Shown here piece by piece: positions 33,322 through 40,084 of a stretch of 40,084 nucleotides of DNA. This DNA is from Candidatus Poribacteria bacterium. Lineage in GTDB: Bacteria; Poribacteria; WGA-4E; WGA-3G. The notes beneath the pieces are model-generated. The model did not search any database. It saw nothing but the letters and a program-made list of their open reading frames with translations, and was not told the origin of the DNA. How positions within the stretch are numbered: the first letter of the stretch is position 1; each line of letters begins with the position of its first letter. The stretch lies in NCBI GenBank assembly GCA_028818705.1, contig JAPPNJ010000176.1:1-40084 (forward strand), read 5' to 3'. The position numbers and the translations under genes were made by a program.

Positions 33322-34218
33322 GTGAGCCATGAACCAAGGGTAACAGTTGAAGATATTGAAATGTCCGTGGAGGCATTGGATGTCCAGAAAGCCGCAGACA
33401 TCTTTAAAGAACATGGATGCCTTGTCGTTCGTGGTCTGATGGCACCCTATATTAAAGCAATTCATCAGGACATTGAGGCTGCCGCTGCAGAATCTCTATC
33501 GCTACTTGACGAGGCAGAGCAAATTGTTGAAGGCTGGCGGACACCCAACGGCACGCTCTTTATCCCAGCACCATCGGGCTACACACGCGACAAACAGATT
33601 ATGGTATTGGCGGTGAACTATCAGACGAGTGCGGCGTTTTTCCAATCCGCTTTCGATGGCACCGCAGCCGATATCGTCGAGACGATCTTAGGACCAAGTG
33701 TAGAAATCTACGGCAACGGGCAGTGTCTCTATAAAGAACCTGTCGGTGGGCATCCGAAGCACCTACACCAAGACTCTGCCTACTTTGAGCACCGCTATCA
33801 GGGGCCCGTCGGCATTCTGAACTACGTTGTAGATACCGATCTGGTAAATGGGGCATTACACGTCGTACCGGGTTCGCACAAACTCGGGCAGCTCAAGCAT
33901 ATTGATACGTTCTCACATCTCGGTCTAGCGGACGACGAATGGCCTTGGGAAAGTGCGCTCCCTATCTCTGGTAATGCCGGTGATTCGATTTTCTTTAATG
34001 TCAAGACTGTCCACGGTTCCAAGCAGAATATGTCCGACAAACCGCGTCCAGTGTTCATCAACCGTTATCGCCGAACGGATGACTATGTCGTCATTGGCGG
34101 CACGACGACAACGAATCGCGCAGCATCAGAGAAACGCTCCGCCGAAGCTAAGAAAGCGAAAAAAGAGGCGAGTGATCGCGGCTTGATGTTACGTGGGTTC
34201 CGTCCCTTTGACGCATAG
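33322..34218 (+). CDS. Phytanoyl-CoA dioxygenase (PhyH) family protein 1
   Basis: 298 aa from a GTG at 33322, chosen for its AAGGAG (33308-33313) and 8-nt spacer; the frame runs back to a TTG at 33268 without such support. The double-stranded beta helix has the Fe(II) triad: H149-x-D151 in 'HLHQDSAYF' and H231 in 'KTVHGSKQN', with a possible 2-oxoglutarate-binding Arg in 'RPVFINRYRR'. 'VVDTDLVNGALHVVPGSHKL' is a family hallmark. The C-terminus is a Lys/Ala-rich extension ('EKRSAEAKKAKKEASDR'), unusual for the family. It hydroxylates an unknown substrate with O2 and 2-oxoglutarate. It is followed by a hairpin repeat (34250-34276). Confidence 0.9.
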   Translation: MSHEPRVTVEDIEMSVEALDVQKAADIFKEHGCLVVRGLMAPYIKAIHQDIEAAAAESLSLLDEAEQIVEGWRTPNGTLFIPAPSGYTRDKQIMVLAVNYQTSAAFFQSAFDGTAADIVETILGPSVEIYGNGQCLYKEPVGGHPKHLHQDSAYFEHRYQGPVGILNYVVDTDLVNGALHVVPGSHKLGQLKHIDTFSHLGLADDEWPWESALPISGNAGDSIFFNVKTVHGSKQNMSDKPRPVFINRYRRTDDYVVIGGTTTTNRAASEKRSAEAKKAKKEASDRGLMLRGFRPFDA

Positions 34219-34249
34219 AGACGGTACCCCGTCGGTAGGTGAGGTTTCC

Positions 34250-34276
34250 AAATTTTGCCCGTACGTGGCAAAATTT
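34250..34276. repeat. Hairpin repeat, copy B of a covarying family
   Basis: AAATTTTGCC (34250-34259), loop CGTACGT, GGCAAAATTT (34267-34276), then TGTCTTAGTTTTACATT. The stem differs from the 26348 copy in one base pair (T-A for A-T), with pairing kept. It is flanked by GGTGAGGTTTCC and CCTCGCCGG. Confidence 0.6.
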
Positions 34277-34330
34277 GTCTTAGTTTTACATTCCTCGCCG
34301 GACACAGGTCCAAGTAAGCGATCCTTTACC

Positions 34331-34747
34331 CTACAACTGATACAGCATCAAATAGATAAGTACCCCTGTCACCGAGACGTACAACCAGATTGGAAAGGTG
34401 ATCTTAGCAATACGACGGTGTGCTTCAAACCGTTCCCGCCACGCTAAATAGAGGGTGCGCAACGCCAGCGGCACTATCACGAAGGCCAAAATAATGTGTG
34501 AAATCAGGATGGTGAAGTAGACAGGACGGATCCATCCTTCTTTTGTAAACGGTTTCGATCCAGCATTATAGTGATAGATAACGTAGCAGACGAGAAAAAG
34601 CACAGACACACCAAAAGCCGCCAGCATACAGTTTTTATGGGCTGTAATCTTCCGCTGACGGATTTGCACATATCCGATCGTTAGCAGGATACCGCTTATT
34701 GTGTTTAGTGTCGCGTTAACAGTCGGCAAATCTGAGATCTCAAGCAC
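34331..34747 (-). CDS. DUF420 (CtaM/YozB-like) four-helix membrane protein
   Basis: 138 aa from a GTG at 34747, with AAGGAG and a 5-nt spacer; the frame continues 27 bp upstream into the PhyH gene without support. Four hydrophobic helices are seen ('LNTISGILLTIGYVQI', 'FGVSVLFLVCYVIYHY', 'YFTILISHIILAFVIVPLAL', 'FPIWLYVSVTGVLIYLML'). 'LPTVNATLNTIS', 'HKNCMLAAF' and 'AKITFPIWLYVS' are DUF420 motifs. In Staphylococcus/Bacillus relatives (CtaM) it helps assemble haem-copper oxidase. It begins 14 nt after the stop of the minus-strand PhyH gene, so it is co-transcribed with it, an odd partner. Confidence 0.86.
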   Translation of the reverse strand: MLEISDLPTVNATLNTISGILLTIGYVQIRQRKITAHKNCMLAAFGVSVLFLVCYVIYHYNAGSKPFTKEGWIRPVYFTILISHIILAFVIVPLALRTLYLAWRERFEAHRRIAKITFPIWLYVSVTGVLIYLMLYQL

Positions 34748-34761
34748 CTTCGCTCCTTTCG

Positions 34762-35640
34762 CTATCGGGGCCACCGATACGCTTGTGCACCCTTAGAATT
34801 CTCTAACGCAAATTCCCACCTTTGACACCACGTCTTATATTCTGTGTTACCGGCTTCAGGACGTAGACGACTCCGCATAAGAAACGCAGGAAAGTACGGT
34901 CGCCCCGTCGGTTGATAGACATCATGGTAACGCAGATCGAAACTCCATCGAATGCTCTCTGATTCATTCGGTTTCGCACTGTGGAGTGTGTAATTGTGGA
35001 ACAGAATAACACCACCCGCTCGGATCGGCAACGGTTTCGGTGTGAGGTCAGACGGCTGGTTTTCCGGTAGAACTGCCAACCCCCCTGATGTCCAGTCGTG
35101 TGTACAGAGTCCCATCTTATGACTACCGGGCATCACCTGTAGACATCCGTTCTCCAACGTCGCGTCCACAATTGGCACCCAGACCGTTAGCATGAAGTAG
35201 GGATCTGTATCGGGCCAGCATACGCCTGCGTCCTGGTGCCAAGGTGTGGGTCCTCGCTGTGAACGCTTTACTGGCAAGACAGCGCGGATATGTTGGATCG
35301 GATTGCAGAGAATCTCGGAACCGACAAGAGATTCTGCAATGTCAAGGATTTTAGGATTCTTAAGAAAATTAAACGTGGCTTCACCGCGCGCCTGCATAAT
35401 ATCCAGGTTTGCCGTTACCTCTTGTGCTTCATTCGCGAGGTGGAGCAACCGTTTTGTGAACGGTTTATCTGCGTATGTATCGCTAACCTTCTCTTCCGCA
35501 TGCAATTTCTCGGCGCGTTCTGCGATAATTCCGCTATATTCATCAATGACGGGACCCAAGTCGTTTTCACCAAGCACATCTTCAAGCAATAGATACCCAT
35601 TGTCGTGGAAGAACGAAACCTGTGATTCAGTTAAACGCAT
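34762..35640 (-). CDS. Phytanoyl-CoA dioxygenase (PhyH) family protein 2
   Basis: 292 aa from the ATG at 35640, which has AAGGAGG upstream; an ATG further upstream in the same frame adds 26 unrelated residues. The iron triad is H135-x-D137 ('WHQDAGVCW') and H220 ('TLHSAKPN'). 'VWVPIVDATLENGCLQVMPG' then 'SHKMG' and 'RWSFDLRY' agree with PhyH enzymes, which hydroxylate organic substrates using O2 and 2-oxoglutarate. The C-terminus ends in 'YRWPR'. It lies between the third PhyH gene (43 bp upstream on this strand) and the DUF420 gene. Substrate unknown. Confidence 0.91.
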   Translation of the reverse strand: MRLTESQVSFFHDNGYLLLEDVLGENDLGPVIDEYSGIIAERAEKLHAEEKVSDTYADKPFTKRLLHLANEAQEVTANLDIMQARGEATFNFLKNPKILDIAESLVGSEILCNPIQHIRAVLPVKRSQRGPTPWHQDAGVCWPDTDPYFMLTVWVPIVDATLENGCLQVMPGSHKMGLCTHDWTSGGLAVLPENQPSDLTPKPLPIRAGGVILFHNYTLHSAKPNESESIRWSFDLRYHDVYQPTGRPYFPAFLMRSRLRPEAGNTEYKTWCQRWEFALENSKGAQAYRWPR

Positions 35641-35683
35641 AATAGCGTCCTCCTTGTGTTGTGTTGTAGGGCATAGCATTGCC

Positions 35684-36487
35684 CTATCCCCATCGTTGTT
35701 CTGGTGGATCAAAGACAAACCCGTGGAAAAATTTCCGTTGTTCCGGTGAGAGTCGTTTGTTGTAAAATTCTTTGGGATACCCCCAATGTTCTTGCGAGGC
35801 GATCATCCAAGGATGTTCATAAGCGTAATAGAGCATTTCTCGGCAGCCCTCTGGCTTGGTAAAGATGCCCGCGGAATGCCAGAGCGCGTTATGGAATAGA
35901 ATTGCACTTCCGGGTGGTGTACAGATCTCAAGTGCCCCCGGATATTTGTAAGGGTCCCGTAGATCTTCATGACTTGGATCATACATCGCCGTGTGGCTGC
36001 CTGGTATAAGCCACAGGTTGCCCTGCCCACCTTCTGTCATGTCTGTCAGATAATAGCCGATTTTGAGTTGCAAAAACGGAATTGGGCGTAGGTTGCGATA
36101 GCCTTCGTCGTGTCCATCGATGTGCCATCCCATCCGGCGTTCCATTAAATCCGAAGCGTGTTCAACGATGGCATCCGAGGCATGATGGTGGGGCATCTTA
36201 TTGAGCAATCCCGTGACATACGGCAGAATCGGTTGCCAATCCAGAAGTTCTAAGAACGCTGGATGATCGCCGAGGATATAGAAGATACGGGTGCTTTTCT
36301 TGCCGTGGATGTGTGTCATCCCGGTTTCGGTTACCCCTTGCTCCTCGCGTTCCCGCCGCTGTTCCATAACCTCAACGAGAGCACTCCTGAGTGTTTCAAC
36401 GTGTGAAGGCGTAAAAAAATCTTCTAAAACGAGATAGCCGTTGTTTTGAAAGAAAAACCGTTGGGCATCAGTCAATTCGTGTGACAT
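35684..36487 (-). CDS. Phytanoyl-CoA dioxygenase (PhyH) family protein 3
   Basis: 267 aa. It starts 'MSHELTDAQRFFFQNNGYLV' and has H122-x-D124 ('WHIDGHDEG') and H204 ('LWHSAGIF') as the probable iron ligands. 'GQGNLWLIPGSHTAMYD' is the characteristic post-H-x-D strand. Two further His-rich stretches (PHHHA near 100 and 'MTHIHGKKST' near 58) could tune substrate binding. The Shine-Dalgarno is weak. It leads a minus-strand run (this gene, PhyH 2, DUF420), with the amidohydrolase further upstream behind a palindrome-containing gap of 117 bp. Sequence similarity to PhyH 2 is limited, suggesting different substrates. Confidence 0.9.
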   Translation of the reverse strand: MSHELTDAQRFFFQNNGYLVLEDFFTPSHVETLRSALVEVMEQRREREEQGVTETGMTHIHGKKSTRIFYILGDHPAFLELLDWQPILPYVTGLLNKMPHHHASDAIVEHASDLMERRMGWHIDGHDEGYRNLRPIPFLQLKIGYYLTDMTEGGQGNLWLIPGSHTAMYDPSHEDLRDPYKYPGALEICTPPGSAILFHNALWHSAGIFTKPEGCREMLYYAYEHPWMIASQEHWGYPKEFYNKRLSPEQRKFFHGFVFDPPEQRWG

Positions 36488-36532
36488 AACAGTAACTCTC
36501 TTTTTTCGCTAGCGGGGCTGCCTCTTGTAGGA

Positions 36533-36576
36533 GGGGTTGGAACCCCGACTCTTTATAGGTAGGGCGGTTTGAAACC
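36533..36576. repeat. Two small palindromes in the PhyH3-amidohydrolase gap
   Basis: GGGGTT-GG-AACCCC (36533-36546) and GGTTT-G-AAACC (36566-36576) lie 19 bp apart in the 117-bp gap. Both resemble degraded copies of the gap-filling palindromes seen elsewhere in the window (34250, 37701). Confidence 0.5.
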
Positions 36577-36604
36577 TAAGACCCATAAATTGTATACGTT
36601 CTGT

Positions 36605-37576
36605 TTACGCTAAATCGAACAATTTCACAGCATTTTTACCAAAAATTCGTGCTTTATCTGTTTCAGGGATAGGCATCTCCTCAATCAAGCGGACAAATCG
36701 GGGCATATCCACCCATGGATGGTCTGTCCCGAACAGCAGGCGATTCGCGCCAGAATACTCGTATGCGTACTGTAGTGATTGCACCGATGGCGACACGGTA
36801 TCCAAATAAATTTGTTGGAGATACGCGCTCGGCGGTTGTGTTATATTCTCTCTGGCTCTGCCGAGTACCTCAGTCTGATGATCAATCCTACCACTCATAT
36901 AGGGCAAAATACCGCCGACGTGTGGCATCACGAGTTGTAAGTGTGGGTGGCGTTCGAGTATTCCGCTCAGGATCAACCGCAACAGCGCGAAGCTGTTGTC
37001 CACCTGTAAGCCCATCATACCGATCATCCAATGATCCTTAATTGCCTCGCCCCACGTCGGAACGGTAGGATGCATTACAATCGGCATCTGCAATGTTTCA
37101 GCATGCGTATAGACGGGTTCAAAGTGTAGGGCGTCAACCGGTTTACCACCGATATGTGAATAGAGCATTATCCCGCGGAAACCGAGTTGCTTTACCCGAT
37201 CCATTTCTGTTATGGCTTCATCTGGATTTTGCCACGGAAGGCACGCCAATCCTGCGAAACGCTGTGGATATGCGTCCACAAGTTCAGCGATGGCATTGTT
37301 GATGGCTTGGGCACCCTTATTCCCTAATTCGGGTGTGAGCATACACGGTGGGGGTATATTGGTGCTGAGCAGTGCCATATCTACACCTGCCGTGTCCATG
37401 TCCTTGAGTTTGCGTTTCGGGTCGTATGCCTCATCCTGTAAGCGAAAGGTCTGGACGTCGCCGTAGGTAACGACAGCCTCACTACCACGGCGAATAACTT
37501 GGGGAGGGTGCGGGTTCTGCGCCAGGATTTCGGTATAGGCGTTTGGAAATATATGGCTCTGGCAATCGATTTTCAT
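36605..37576 (-). CDS. Amidohydrolase-2 (ACMSD-like) family protein
   Basis: 323 aa from the ATG at 37576 (a TTG 12 bp upstream is also open). The TIM barrel starts 'MKIDCQSHIFP', where the first His of the usual H-x-H metal site is Gln6 and only H8 remains. Other metal or catalytic positions look intact: 'MPIVMHPT', 'LVMPHVGGILPYM' and 'LLFGTDHPW'. Relatives decarboxylate or hydrolyse aromatic and acidic substrates (ACMSD type). The family often sits with oxygenases in catabolic clusters, as here with PhyH genes. There is no clear Shine-Dalgarno. A Q-for-H change is known in some amidohydrolases, so it may still be active. Confidence 0.88.
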   Translation of the reverse strand: MKIDCQSHIFPNAYTEILAQNPHPPQVIRRGSEAVVTYGDVQTFRLQDEAYDPKRKLKDMDTAGVDMALLSTNIPPPCMLTPELGNKGAQAINNAIAELVDAYPQRFAGLACLPWQNPDEAITEMDRVKQLGFRGIMLYSHIGGKPVDALHFEPVYTHAETLQMPIVMHPTVPTWGEAIKDHWMIGMMGLQVDNSFALLRLILSGILERHPHLQLVMPHVGGILPYMSGRIDHQTEVLGRARENITQPPSAYLQQIYLDTVSPSVQSLQYAYEYSGANRLLFGTDHPWVDMPRFVRLIEEMPIPETDKARIFGKNAVKLFDLA

Positions 37577-37700
37577 TTTTTTTATCAAAGATGTTTCACT
37601 TTTGTGTATTTTTTAGTATGCCATGTCTAATCTTTTTTTTCAAGGTGTCTTTTTTTCTTATAAGCGTACTTATAGTAAATTTCACCCTCCCCCTGCTGGT

Positions 37701-37716
37701 GAGGTTTCCGAACCTC
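37701..37716. repeat. Perfect palindrome GAGGTT-TCCG-AACCTC
   Basis: A 6-bp stem with a 4-nt loop in the 248-bp gap between the amidohydrolase and the cytochrome c-LRR gene. It lies in a GGTGAGGTTTCC context; the same 12 bases occur at 34239-34250. It is another member of the dispersed palindrome group. Confidence 0.5.
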
Positions 37717-37824
37717 GCTATTGCCCTTTAGAAAACTTCTTGAGTTTTGCGCTACTTGTTGCTATCATATAAAATCCGAGAACTATTACTAATCAAACCA
37801 TATAATCAGAAGGAAAGGGAGAAC

Positions 37825-40084
37825 ATGAACGGCTGGAAAAATTTTATCGTGATCAGCTGCCTGCTGGTGTTCAGCGCAGGTGTTCATCAAAGCGTTGATG
37901 CCCAAGAAAATCTTGCACAACAGGCGTCTGCTATCTTTGAGCAAAGTTGCCTCAGCTGTCATGGAGAACATGGGGCGTTTACTGAAGAAATTATCATTGA
38001 ACATACCGCACTCATAGACACAGGCGTAGTTGTCCCGGGCAAACCTGGCCGCTCCGAGTTCTATAAACGTTTGGTTGAAAACACGCCAGAGAAACCACAA
38101 ATGCCTCTCGGACAACCGCCACTTCCACCTGCTGCAATCAACACCGTTCGCCGTTGGATCTTGGCAGGCGCTCCGGATTGGCAGGACACCTTACAAACAG
38201 ACGGCACCTTCATTACACCCAAGGAAATGCTTGAGAGCATTGAAAAGCACGTCAACGCACTCCCACCCTTTGACCGCGCCTTCGCACGCTATTTTACAAT
38301 AACACATCTCTATAACGCTGGTGAGAGCGTGGAAGCACTCCATGCCTACCAACGCGCACTCTCCAAACTCGTGAATAGTCTTTCGTGGGGACGCAAGATT
38401 AGTCCTCCACAACCTATTGATTCTAAAGAAACGATCTTCTATATTGATCTTCGAGACTACGAGTGGGAGATCGGTGTCAACAGATGGACGCTAATTGAAG
38501 CAGAATATCCCTATAAGGTTGAGTTCAACGCACCATCACAAACAACACTTCGTGAAAAACTAACAAACCTACGCGAAGAGATGAGTTGCGAGGTGCCTTT
38601 TGTGCATGCAGATTGGTTTATTGCTACGGCATCGTTGCCACCGCTATATCACGACATCTTAGGACTTCCCGAAACCGATCGAGAATTAGAAGCACGGCTT
38701 GAAGTGAACGTTGTTGAAAATCTTCGGAATGCAGCCGGAAAACGCGTTTGGCGTGCGGGTTTCAACAATTCTGGGGTTTCCAATCACAACCGCGTTGTGG
38801 AACGACACACCTCTCGGTATGGAGCGTATTGGAAAAGTTACGACTTTGCGGGGAGTGTAGGGACACAGAATATCTTTACACATCCGTTGTCTTTCACACA
38901 CGATGGTGGCGAGATTATCTTCAACCTCCCAAACGGTTTGCAGGCATACTATCTGGTAGATGCTGGAGGCAACCGACTTGATGCGGCACCGATAAACATT
39001 GTTTCTAACCCCGCTGCGAGCGATCCGACTGTTCGGAATGGACTTTCCTGTATCGGCTGCCATACCGAGGGTATGAAGACGTTTAAAGATGGTGTACGTG
39101 CTGTTGTGGAAAAGAACCCAAATCCTCCCTACGATAAGGCGAAAGCGTTACGGCTGTATGTAGAGAAAGCCGAGATAGACACGCTTGTTGCTGAGGATAC
39201 TGAACGTTATCAGCAGGCACTTGAAGCAGCAGGCGATGTATTTGGGGGGATTGAACCCGTGCAACGGTTCTACGAAACGTTCTGGAGGCCGCTTGATGCG
39301 GCGCATGCTGCCGCTGCGGTAGGCTTAGAAACCGAAGCGTTTCTCCAAAAAATCCAGGAGAATCCAGATTTACAAAATTTGGGGTTGTTAGTGTTAGAAA
39401 ATGGCACGATGAAACGGGATACATGGACAAATCGGTTTAACGAAGTCGTTTTTGCACTGGATTTCCCACAGAAAAGGGCACTAACGCCAATTGATCCTCA
39501 GACGGAACGCATTCCTGGGGAATCTGTCCATATTCCTGATCCAAATCTCCGTGCTGTGATTACGGAAGCTCTTGGTAAAGCACCGGATGCCTCAATCACA
39601 GTAGAAGAAATAGCAACACTGACCCACCTTGCTGCGGAAGGAATGGATATTCAGGATTTAGAGGGGCTGCAGTTCGCATCAAATCTGCAAAGCCTCAATC
39701 TGCGTGAGAATCCACTTTCCGATCTCTCGCCTCTATCGGGCTTACCGGCACTCAAAGAGGTGAGATTTTCCGGAGAATCCCTATCCGATTTATCGCCCTT
39801 GACAGGTTTGACTAATTTAGAAGTTGTCAGGTTTTGGAAGACTTCCATTTCAGACCTTTCACCGTTAGCAGGATTAACGAAACTCAGATGGTTGGAATTT
39901 AAGAGCAGTCCAGTATCTGACTTATCACCGCTGGTGGAACTCACAAATTTGAAAAGATTGGAGACTTATGGCTCTAAGGAACTGGATCTCTCGCCTTTAA
40001 AAGGGTTAACAAGTTTGGTACACTTAACTATTGCTAGCAGTGGCGTATCGGACATCTCACCACTATCAGGATTGATTAATTTGA
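37825..40084 (+). CDS. Exported two-haem cytochrome c fused to leucine-rich repeats (cut by window edge)
   Basis: At least 753 codons; open at the right edge. The ATG at 37825 follows AAGGAAAGGGAG. A signal peptide (~1-28, 'IVISCLLVFSAG') ends near 'VDAQE'. The first haem site, CLSCH (C42, C45, H46), lies in a PSCyt1-like domain with a likely Met ligand at 'KPQMPLGQPP' and 'TVRRWILAGAPDW'. A ~250-residue middle part is not assigned. A second haem site, CIGCH (C409, H413), follows in 'NGLSCIGCHTEGMKTF'. After a helical region, leucine-rich repeats of ~22 residues begin near 610 ('LSDLSPLSGLPALKEV', 'LSDLSPLTGLTNLEVV', 'VSDLSPLVELTNLKRL'), like internalin repeats. It probably works in the periplasm or on the surface, coupling electron transfer or haem binding to protein recognition. 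Confidence 0.82.
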   Translation, partial: MNGWKNFIVISCLLVFSAGVHQSVDAQENLAQQASAIFEQSCLSCHGEHGAFTEEIIIEHTALIDTGVVVPGKPGRSEFYKRLVENTPEKPQMPLGQPPLPPAAINTVRRWILAGAPDWQDTLQTDGTFITPKEMLESIEKHVNALPPFDRAFARYFTITHLYNAGESVEALHAYQRALSKLVNSLSWGRKISPPQPIDSKETIFYIDLRDYEWEIGVNRWTLIEAEYPYKVEFNAPSQTTLREKLTNLREEMSCEVPFVHADWFIATASLPPLYHDILGLPETDRELEARLEVNVVENLRNAAGKRVWRAGFNNSGVSNHNRVVERHTSRYGAYWKSYDFAGSVGTQNIFTHPLSFTHDGGEIIFNLPNGLQAYYLVDAGGNRLDAAPINIVSNPAASDPTVRNGLSCIGCHTEGMKTFKDGVRAVVEKNPNPPYDKAKALRLYVEKAEIDTLVAEDTERYQQALEAAGDVFGGIEPVQRFYETFWRPLDAAHAAAAVGLETEAFLQKIQENPDLQNLGLLVLENGTMKRDTWTNRFNEVVFALDFPQKRALTPIDPQTERIPGESVHIPDPNLRAVITEALGKAPDASITVEEIATLTHLAAEGMDIQDLEGLQFASNLQSLNLRENPLSDLSPLSGLPALKEVRFSGESLSDLSPLTGLTNLEVVRFWKTSISDLSPLAGLTKLRWLEFKSSPVSDLSPLVELTNLKRLETYGSKELDLSPLKGLTSLVHLTIASSGVSDISPLSGLINL

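Noticed and set aside
1..40084. tRNA, rRNA or CRISPR array
   Set aside because: I read the gaps for T-loop and anticodon patterns, rRNA-like stretches and regularly spaced direct repeats and found none; the repeats seen are palindromes or isolated pairs.

Overview
The window looks like a chromosomal segment of a Gram-negative (diderm) bacterium with moderate GC. It has TonB-dependent outer-membrane receptors, lipoproteins with lipoboxes, and an Mla-type lipid transport set. My best guess for the lineage is Candidatus Poribacteria or a close relative (PVC/FCB-like environmental bacteria). The grounds are several phytanoyl-CoA dioxygenase (PhyH) genes, a Gfo/Idh oxidoreductase, a planctomycete-style cytochrome c, internalin-like 'DLSPLxGLTNL' repeats and intergenic gaps full of small palindromes. 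This is inference; no rRNA is present to settle it.

Layout. (1) 1-4.9 kb: the tail of one TonB-dependent receptor, a complete paralogue, and two tandem class I SAM methyltransferases. (2) 5.2-17.3 kb: a long co-directional housekeeping block: rpsF, ssb, rpsR, rplI, dnaB, mlaE, mlaF, a long mlaD, radA, a PIN-TRAM protein, ispD, ispF, cysS. A TTGATA-N17-TATAAT promoter precedes rpsF. The radA/PIN-TRAM/ispD/ispF order recalls the Bacillus sms-disA-yacL-ispD-ispF neighbourhood, but the disA position holds only 328 bp of repeat-rich non-coding DNA. (3) 17.3-23.2 kb: two paralogous lipoproteins, dprA, a possible toxin-antitoxin-like pair (one partner DUF2283), tsaD, tsaC and a one-TM protein. (4) 23.2-27.5 kb: a minus-strand Gfo/Idh oxidoreductase, guaB behind a consensus promoter, a lone nuoI-like ferredoxin, and an MT-A70 adenine methyltransferase. 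(5) 27.9-33.3 kb: an unrecognised 934-aa protein, an LDH/MDH-fold protein lacking the usual catalytic residues, XdhC/CoxI, and a small unknown protein. (6) 33.3-37.6 kb: three PhyH-type Fe(II)/2-oxoglutarate oxygenases, a DUF420/CtaM-like membrane protein and a metal-dependent amidohydrolase, probably catabolic or modifying functions. (7) 37.8 kb to the end: an open-ended exported protein fusing two c-type haem motifs to leucine-rich repeats.

Most notable. The MlaD-like protein has an MCE domain, a long helical stalk and a beta-rich C-terminus ending in an aromatic residue. That suggests the 'long MlaD' that may bridge the envelope without MlaA or MlaC. The cytochrome c-LRR fusion, the degenerate LDH-like protein and the 934-aa protein are the best candidates for undescribed biology. 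Many intergenic gaps carry short perfect hairpins. Two hairpin families show compensatory base changes between copies, and two or three 150-160 bp segments look like MITE-type elements sharing an AACCTAAG/GGTTGATATAG end motif. One copy of that motif supplies the -35 region proposed for the rpsF operon. I saw no tRNA, rRNA, CRISPR array or transposase gene.
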